The translations under genes and the position numbers were made by a program. A DNA stretch of 64,000 nucleotides from Bretschneidera sinensis. Taxonomy: Eukaryota; Streptophyta; Magnoliopsida; Brassicales; Akaniaceae. The stretch spans positions 17,634,501 through 17,698,500 of the forward strand of contig CM043705.1 of the NCBI GenBank assembly GCA_023935145.1. Reading direction: 5' to 3'. The notes under the pieces are model-generated. The model had not been told where the DNA came from and ran no database searches. It saw only the letters and a program-made list of their open reading frames with translations. This document shows positions 55,925 to 64,000 of the stretch, one piece after another; the first letter of the stretch is position 1; each line of letters opens with the position of its first letter.

Positions 55925-58620
55925 ATTAATAGGTAAATTACAAATTCATCATTAAATTTTACTTATAATTATAACTCACTATATTAGACCTCAAAGTTTA
56001 TTGAATATATTTCAAATCAATCTATTCTTCTAATTGCCAATAAGAGCTTTAATGGAATAACTACTAAAATGGTTAAAAATCAAAATACTCTTGACGTATA
56101 GTAATAATTGGGAAATTGTAAAAACATTTTCGTTAAATATGAACACTAATGGTAATAAAAGGGATTCAAATTTCTCAAAATTATGTTTTTTCTACGTGTT
56201 ATATTTTTTTCATTTATTTTTCAATTCTCAAATATCACATAAATGATACAAGGATTATTTTTTTTGTTTAACTAGAGCGAAACAACAAAAAAAATTTAAT
56301 TCTCAATACTTTTTGTAGCATGCAAGCATGTCATGCTTTATGCTAACAAAATGAAAATCATATAAACTAAAAAAAAATACAAAATATCCCATAAACTGCA
56401 AGAGAAAATTGAAGTTTCAGTTTTTTTGGTTTGCTTTTTTTACCTCTATTTTCATTGATCAAAACGCTAAGAAAACCACAAATATTCTAAAAACTCATTT
56501 GCCTAACAATGTTCAGTGTCCGCGCAACACTCCTACCTTACTATGATTGCTCAATAGTTGAGTGGTAGGATTATCTATCAACTCTCGTAGCTTTGTGTGT
56601 GTGTGTGAAAGAGAGCACAACAATATTAAAAAAAAAAGAAGAAGAAATCAATCAAGTAATGAGAGATAGATACAAATAATTTATCTGCACTAAAAAAGAT
56701 ACACTATCCAGAAAGATGAGAGAGATAGATAAAAGAATAGTAATAACCTACACATGAAATTCAAATATATAGAAGAGTATTTTTGGCTTTTTATAAACTT
56801 TTATAACGAGAAAACCTTCCTTACCTCACATTCCTTTGGCGGGGGTAAATCTGGAGGGGATCTGAACTTGAAAAAATAGAGATTAATGAAGCATTACCTC
56901 TAAATTAACAAATTATTGGTCCTTTGTTTGGAAAGTTATGGAATCAATAAGAACAAAAAGATGGAGAACAAAATCACAAGAGATTTTGTTGGAAACAAAC
57001 AGATGAAAGAATTGAAAACTAAAAAGTTAGCTAAATCACACTTTGGTCACCGTAGTTTGCGTTTTTGGTCAAATTTGTCTCTTGACTTTCAATTATGTCA
57101 AATAAGTCTACAGAGTTACATTTGTCCAATTAAGTCCTCCTGTTAAATCCCATTTAACCCTGTAAAAAATTGTCACAAAATTAAAAATTATCTAAAAAAC
57201 TTCTATAAATAACCTATCCTAGTTTGCCTTGAAAATCATCTCTCCCAATTTTAATAGTCAATTGAGGATTAAAGTATATTAATGGGTAAATTATAAATTT
57301 ATCATTAAGTTTTACTCATAATCATAACTCACTCCTTTTGATCTCAAAGTTTACTAAGTACATTTCAAATCAATCCATTCCTCTAATTTTCACTAAGAAC
57401 TTTGATGGAAAAACTATCAAAATTTTCAAAAATCAAAATACCCTTGATGTTTAGTAATAATTGTGAAATTGTAGATTTTTTTTTTAATATGAACACTAAT
57501 GGTAATAGAGGGGATTCAAAATTCTCACAATTATGTTTTTCCCATGCATTCTATTTCTTTCATTTGTTTTTTAATTCTCAAAATATCTCTGAAACAACAC
57601 AATTTTTTTTTTTAAATGGAGCAAAACAACGAAAAAAATACAGTTCTCAACTTCTTTTGTAAGCATACAAGCATGTCATGCTTTATACTAACAAAATGAA
57701 AATCATATAAGCTAAAAAACAATACAAAATATCCCATAAATTCCAAAATAAAATTGAAGTTTCAATTTTTTGGTTCCCTTTTTTTACCTCCATTTTTCAT
57801 AAATCAAAATGCTAAAAAAGCCACAAATCCTCTAAAACCTAATTTGCCTAACGATGATTGGTGTCTACGCAACGCCCTTGCTTTACTGTGACTACTCGAC
57901 GATTGAGTGGTAGCACTACCTATCAACTCTCGTCGCTTCTGTGTGTGTGTGTGAGAGAGAGCGCGAAGAGATTAAAAAAAAGAAATCAATCAAGAAGCAT
58001 GAGAATGATACAAATAATTTATGAGCACTGAAAGAGATACACAATTTGGAAAGATGAGATAGATAGATAAAAGAATAGTGACAACTTGCATATGTGAAAT
58101 TCAAATATAAAAAACTAATGTTATGGCTTTTCATAAATTTTTATAACGAAGTTTAGAGGGAGGGATTGGGTTATCTGATATTGAAACTAGAAGAGTGGGG
58201 ATCCGAACACGAAAAAATTGAGATTAATGAAGCATTACCACTAAATTAACAAATTAGTGTTGCTTTGTTTGGAAATATTTGAATCAATAAGAACAAAAAC
58301 ATGAAAAGACAAAAACAAATCACATTAGATTTTCTTGGATAGAAATAGAGTAAAGAATTGGAAACTGAAAAGTAGACTAAATCACACTATTGGTTCCCAT
58401 AGTTTTCTATTTTGATCAATTTGGTCTCCAGACTTTTTATTGCGCCAAATAAGTCTCATGAATTATAATTTTATACAATTATGCACCATTTATATCTCAT
58501 TTAACTCCATTAAAAATTATCAAAAAATATAATAATTAATCTCAAAGTCGTCTATAAATAGCCTCTTATTATTTGCTTTGAAATCCATCTTTCTCAATTT
58601 TAATAGTCAATGAAGGCTAG
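55925..58620. repeat. Two tandem copies of a ~1.35-kb unit at the edge of the satellite-like array
   Basis: 55930-57270 and 57275-58600 align throughout (GGTAAATTA.AAATT.ATCATTAA.., TAGTAATAATTG.GAAATTG, AGCATGTCATGCTTTAT, TGTGTGTGTG.. then the TTTGTTTGGAAA block). Each consists of an ~850-bp part found only here plus one ~480-bp part related to the shorter units that follow. Confidence 0.8.
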
Positions 58621-61600
58621 TTTACTTTGAAATTCATCTCTATATATTTTTATAGTCAATGACAGATGAAAGAGTTGCTTGGTGAATGATGCAGAGACAT
58701 TTGAATCAATGCCTAGGTTAAACCAAGTTGCATGGTTGAGTTTGAGTTTAACTCAGTTTCTTCCTTATGTGTGCTCCTGCTGTGAGAAAAGCTTCCTTAG
58801 CTCACAGGCTTTAGGTGGGATAAATTTGAAAGGGGTCCAAACTCGAAAAAATATGGATTAATGAAGAATTACTTATAAATAAACTTTTTTTTTTTTTGCT
58901 ATGTTTGGAAAGATATGGAGCAATGAGAACAAAATGATGAAGAGAGAAAAGCAAAATCACATGAGATTTTCTTGGAAATAAATAGAGGAAAGAATTGAGA
59001 ACTAAAAAGTAGGCTAAATCAAACTATTGGTCCCCATAGTTTACTCTTCTGGTCAAATTAGTCTCCAAAGTTACAATTTTGTCCAGTTAAGTCCCCCTAT
59101 TTAAATCATATTTAACCCCGTTAAAAATTATAACAAAATTAAGATAATTAATCTCAAAGACTCTATTAATACATTCTCCTAGTTTGCTTTGAAAGCCATC
59201 TTTCTTAGTTTTAATAGTCAATTAAGGATGATAGGGTTGTCTGATGAATGTTGCTTATGCACTTTAATCGAAGCCTAGATTAACCTATGTGCATAGTTTA
59301 GTTTTAACTTAACTTACTCTCTTCCTTATGTGTGCTTGAGAAAAACTTCCTTACCTCACATGACTTAGTTGGAGTAAATCTAGAGCAGATCTGAACCAAG
59401 AAAGTTAAGAGTTTAATGTAGCATTACATCTAAATTACTCCTACCTTTGTTTGGAAAGATATGGAAGTGATAATAACAAAAAGATGGAGAGAGAAAAACC
59501 TATCACATGAGAAATTTTTTAAGAGAGAAACGAAGGAAAGGATTAGAAACTGAAAAGTAGGCCAAATCACACTAATGGTCTCTATAATTTTCTTTATTGA
59601 TCAAATTGATCTCCTAAATTTCAATTGCGCCAAATAAGTTTCCCCAGTCATTGTTTTGTCCAATTAAGTCCACTCGTTAAATCCCATTAAACCCCTTTAA
59701 AAATTATCACAAAATTAAGATTATCAATCTCAAAACCTTCTATAAATACCCTTATCTATTTGCATTGAAACCCATCTCTCTCAATTTTATTAGTCAAATA
59801 AGGATGACAGGTTGTCTGGTGAATGTTCCCTATGCATTTGAATCAAAGCCTAGGTTAAAAATATGTGCAGGGTTGAGTTTGAGCTTAACTTACTATCTTC
59901 CTCATGTGTGCTCACGCAACGAGAAAATGTTCCTTACCTCATAGACCTTAGATTGGAGTAAATTTGGAGGGGATCTAAGTCTAAAAAATAGTGATTATTA
60001 AAGCATTACCTCTAAACTAACAAATTATTATTGCTTTGTTTTGAAAGATATGGAAACAATAAGAATCAAATGATGGAGAGAGAAAAACAAAATCACATGA
60101 GGTTTTTTTGCAAAGAAGAAAAGGAAAGGATTGAAAATTGAAAAAGCTTAAATCACACTATTGGACTGTATAGTTTTCTCTTTTGGTAATATTGGTCTCT
60201 AGACTTTCAATTGGACTAAATAAGTCTCCAGAATTACAATTTTGTCAATCTAAATCCCCCCATCAAATCCCATTTAACCCTGTTAATTTTTTTTAACAAA
60301 GTTAAGGTAATTAATGCCAACGCCTTCTATAAATACCCTTTCTTAGTTTGTTTTGAACCCCATCTCTCTCAATTTTAATAATCAATGAAGCATAAAAGTT
60401 TTTTTTCTGGTGAATACTGCTTACACATTTGAATCAAAGCTTGGGTTAAACCCGGGTGCATAATTGAATTTGACCTTAACTCATTCTCATCTTCCTATGT
60501 GCTTATGCTACTAGAAAACCTTCTTAACCACACAAGCTTTAGGTGGGAGATAGAGATTAATGAAGTGTTACTTCTAAATTAACAAATTTTTGTTGCTTTG
60601 TTTGGAAAGATATGGAAACAATAAGAACAAAAATAAAAAGAGAAAAAAAGAACAAAATCACACGAGGTTTTCTAGGAAAGAAATGGAGAAAAGAATTGAA
60701 AACTGAAATGTAGGCTAAATCACACTACTGATCCCCATAGCTTGTTCTTTTGGTGAAATTGGTCTCTAAACTTTCAATTACGTCAAATAAGTCTCTAGAG
60801 TTTCAATTTTTTTTTTCAACTAAGACCCCCATAAAATCCAACTTAACCACGTTTAACATTATCACAAAATTAAGATAATAAATCTCAAAACTTCTATAAA
60901 TACCCTTTCCTTATTTTCTTTGAAATCTATTTCTTCAATTTTTAATCGTCAATGATGACCAATTTGATTTAAAACCCAATTCTCTCAATTTTATTAGTCA
61001 ATGAAGGTGAAAATGGTTGTTTGGTGAACGATGCTAACACATTTGAATCAAAGCCTAGGTTACACGTGGGTGCATGGTTTTATTTGAGCTTAACGCATGT
61101 ACAATTTTCCTCATGTGTGCTCACGTTACAAGAACACCTTCCTTAACCTCACAAGCCTTAAGTGGGAGAAAATCTAGAGGGGATTCAATCCTAGAAGAAA
61201 AGAGATTAATAAAGGATTACCTCTAAATTACCTTTACCTTTGGTTGGAAAGATATAAAATCAATAAGAATAATAATATGGAAAGACAAAAACAAATCAAA
61301 TGAGATATTCTTGGAAAGATGCAAAAGAAAGAATTGAAAATGAAAAAGTAGGCTAAATCACACTATTGGTCCTTGTAGTTTCTCTTTTGGTCAAATTGGT
61401 CTCCAAATATTCAATTTCTCAAAATAAGTCTCCAGAGTTACAATTTGTCCAATTAAGTTCCTTGTTAAATCCCATTTAACCTTGTCAAAAATTATCACCA
61501 AATTAAAATAATCAATCTCAAAACCTTATATAAATATCATCTCTTAGTTTGCTTTGAACTCCAACTCTCTAAATTTTAGTAGTCAATGAAGGATGAAAGG

Positions 61601-64000
61601 TTTTTCTGTTGAATGTTGCTTACGCATTTGAATCAAAACCTGGATTAAACTTGGGTGCATAGTTGAGTTTTAGCTTAACTCACTATGTTCTTCGTACGTG
61701 CTCATGCATGAGAAAAGCATCCTAACCTCACAGGACTTTGGTGGGATTAAATCTTAAGGGGATTCGAACCTAGAAAAATAGAGATTAATGAAACATTACC
61801 TCTAAATTACTCATAGTTTTGTTTGGAAAGATATAGAATCATTAAGAACAAAAAGATGGAAAGAAAAAAAAAACAAATCACATTGTATTTTCTTGGAAAG
61901 ATATTGAGGAAAGAATTGGAAATTGAAAAGGAAATTAAATCACACTATTGGTCCCCAGAGTTTTATGTTTTGGTCAAATTGGTATCCAAACGTTCAATTG
62001 TGCCAAATAAGTCCTTATAGTTACAATTTTGTCCAATTAAGTCCCCCCATTAAATCGTATTTAACATTGATAAAAACTATCACAAAATTAAAATAATCAA
62101 TCTAAAATATTTTATAAATATCATCTCCTAGTTTGCTCTGAAACCCATTTCTCTCAATTTTTATAGTCAATGACAACCAACTTGCTTTGAAACTTGTCTC
62201 AATTTTAATAGACAATGAATGATGAAAGGATTGTATTGTGAACGATTCTTACTCAAAACCTAGCTTAAGTGTGGGTGCATTGTTGAGTTTGAGCTTAACT
62301 CACTCTCTTTCTCATGTGTGCTCACGCTACGAGAAAAACTTCCTTGCGTCACAGGCCTTAGGTGGGAGAGAATCTAGAGGGGATTCGAGCCCAGAAAAAT
62401 AGAGATTAATGAAGCATTGCCTGTAAACTAACTAATTATTGTTGCCTTGTTTGGCAAGATATGGAAACAATATGAACAATAAGGTGAAGAGAGAAAAACA
62501 AAATCACATGAGATTTTCTTTGAACGAAATGGAGAAAAGAATTGAAAACATAAAAGTAGCTAAATCAATCTATTGGTCCTCGTAGTTTGCTCTTTTGATC
62601 AAATTTGTCTCTAAACTTTCAATTGTGCCAAAATAGAGAATTATGAAGCATTACCTTTAAATTACACTTAGTTTTGTTTGGAAAGATATGGAAGCAACAA
62701 GTCACATGAGATTTTCTTTGGGACAGAAATGAAGGAAAGAGTTGAAAACAGAAAAGTAGGCTAAATCAGACTGCTAGTCTCCATATTTTTTTTTTGTCAA
62801 ATTGATCTCTAAAATTTCAATTGCGTCACATAAATTTTCACAGTTATAACTTTGTCCAATTAAGTCCACTCGTTAAATCCCATTTAACCTTGTTAAAAAA
62901 AAATCACAAAATTAAGATAACCAAGATTAAAACCTTCTATAAATACCCTCTCCTAGTTTGTTTTGAGATTCATCTCTCAATTTTTATAGTAAATGAAGGC
63001 TAGTTTTCTTTGAAGTACATCTCCCTAAATTTTAATAGTCAATGAAGGATGAAGGGGTTGTCTGATGAATTTTTCTTACGCATTTGAATCAAAGTCTAGG
63101 TTAAACATGGGTGTATGGTTAACTTTGAGCTTAACTCACTTTCTTCCTCATGTGTGCTCACGCTATAAGAAAACCTTATTCACCTCACAGACCTTAAGTG
63201 GGAGTAAATCCGGAGGGGATGCGAACCAAAAAAATAGAAATTAATGAAGTATTACCTCTAAATTACTTCTAACTTTGTTTAGAAAAATACATAATCACTA
63301 AGAGAAAAAGCTGTAATGATAAAAACAAATTACTTGAGATTTTCTTGGAAATAAATGGACGAAAGAATTAGAAATTGAAAGTAGATTAAATCACACTACC
63401 GGTCTTTATAGTTTTATATTTTGGTCAAATTGGTCTTTAGACGTTCAATTGCACCAAATAAGTCACCAAAGTTAAAATTTTGTCCCATTAAATCACATTT
63501 AACTTTTTTAAAAATTATAATAAAGTTAGGATAATTAATCTCAAAGTCTTCTATGATTATCCTTTCCTAGTTTCCTTTGAAACCCATCTCTCTCAATTTT
63601 AATACTCGATAAAGGATGAAAGGTTTATCCGGTGAATGCTGGTTATGCTTTTGAATTAAAGCCTAGGTTAACCTGGGTGCATAGTTGAGTATGAACTTAA
63701 CTGACTCTTTTCCTCATGTGTGCTCACGCTACGAGAAATCCTTCCTTACCTCACAGGCCTTAGGTGGGAGTAAATTTGGAGGGCATTCAAACCCAGAAAA
63801 ATAAAGATTAATGAAGCATTACCTATAAATTACTTGCAACTTTGTTCGAAAAAATATGGAATCAATAAGAACAAAAGGTGGAAAGACAAAAACAAATTAC
63901 TTGATACTTTCTTGGAAAGAATGGGATGAAAGATATGGAATCAATAAGACAAAAAGTGGAAAGACAAAAACAAATCACTTAAGATTTTCTTGGAAAGAAC
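58600..64000. repeat. Diverged tandem array of a ~570-635-bp unit, runs off the window
   Basis: Marker TTTGTTTGGAAAGATATGG recurs at about 58899, 59444, 60031, 60598, 61238, 61816, 62445, 62673, 63272 and 63840 (one short spacing of 228 bp). Each unit has, in order: that marker, AATCACA..AGATTTTCTTGGAAAG, TAAATCACACTATTGGTCC, AATAAGTCTCCAGAGTTACA, AATTAAGTCCCC, a TATA-like CTTCTATAAATACCC, TCTCTCAATTTTAATAGTCA, ATTTGAATCAAAGCCTAGG, TGTGTGCTCACGCTACGAG and GGGGATTCGAACCCAG. Copies are perhaps 75-85% alike. No long ORF survives. Confidence 0.9.

Overview
This is plant nuclear DNA. The evidence is AT-rich intergenic sequence, spliced genes with GT-AG introns, plant-only gene families (LRK10L/WAK-type receptor kinase, RPS5-like NLR, plant PP2C, NAD+ carrier) and plant lineages of Ty3/gypsy, Ty1/copia, SINE and MITE elements. 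The proteins look like core eudicot proteins. I cannot name a species. I see nothing prokaryotic, no CRISPR array and no tRNA or rRNA gene.

Four genes look intact. (1) 6384-11150 (+): a four-exon LRK10L-type receptor-like kinase of 666 residues. (2) 12709-13173 (+): a single-exon 154-residue plant protein of unknown role. (3) 14458-20024 (-): a nine-exon mitochondrial-carrier-family NAD+ transporter resembling NDT2, 372 residues. (4) 33814-38621 (+): an eight-exon protein phosphatase 2C of the Arabidopsis PP2C12 type, 428 residues, with one apparent GC-AG intron. They are unrelated housekeeping or signalling genes. The exception is the receptor kinase, which sits in a decayed local cluster: one ectodomain relic upstream (1715-2132) and another inside its own first intron (7918-9095).

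The rest is mostly mobile DNA and wreckage. 2133-5600 is a tandem, internally deleted chromovirus (Ty3/gypsy). 21911-28685 is a two-LTR Ty3/gypsy element on the minus strand. It has a Tat-like layout: gag, no pol, an antisense ORF of the 'putative gypsy type transposon' family, then a 2.2-kb array of a 48-bp palindromic repeat next to the 3' LTR. 40945-44255 is a Ty1/copia mosaic with many strand switches, yet it is bounded by a perfect 5-bp target duplication (TTAAG). 44595-45862 is a Mutator-like non-autonomous element with a 9-bp target duplication. 46112-54437 is an RPS5-like NLR pseudogene region split by a TNT1-like copia element whose 3' end is folded back on itself, and interrupted again by a 643-bp insertion. 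Smaller elements with recognisable ends are two SINEs (16441-16595 and 29158-29271), a PIF/Harbinger-like MITE (20980-21536), a hAT-like MITE in a PP2C intron (34456-35037) and a solo LTR (8108-8670).

The last 8 kb (55925-64000) is a diverged tandem array. Two copies of a ~1.35-kb unit lead into about ten copies of a ~570-635-bp unit, running off the window. The ~590-bp units carry a recurring TATA-like motif, a short degenerate reading frame and a reverse-oriented tRNA-like B box.

All family names rest on motif recognition by eye. Splice sites were chosen by reading frame and GT-AG rules, without transcript data.
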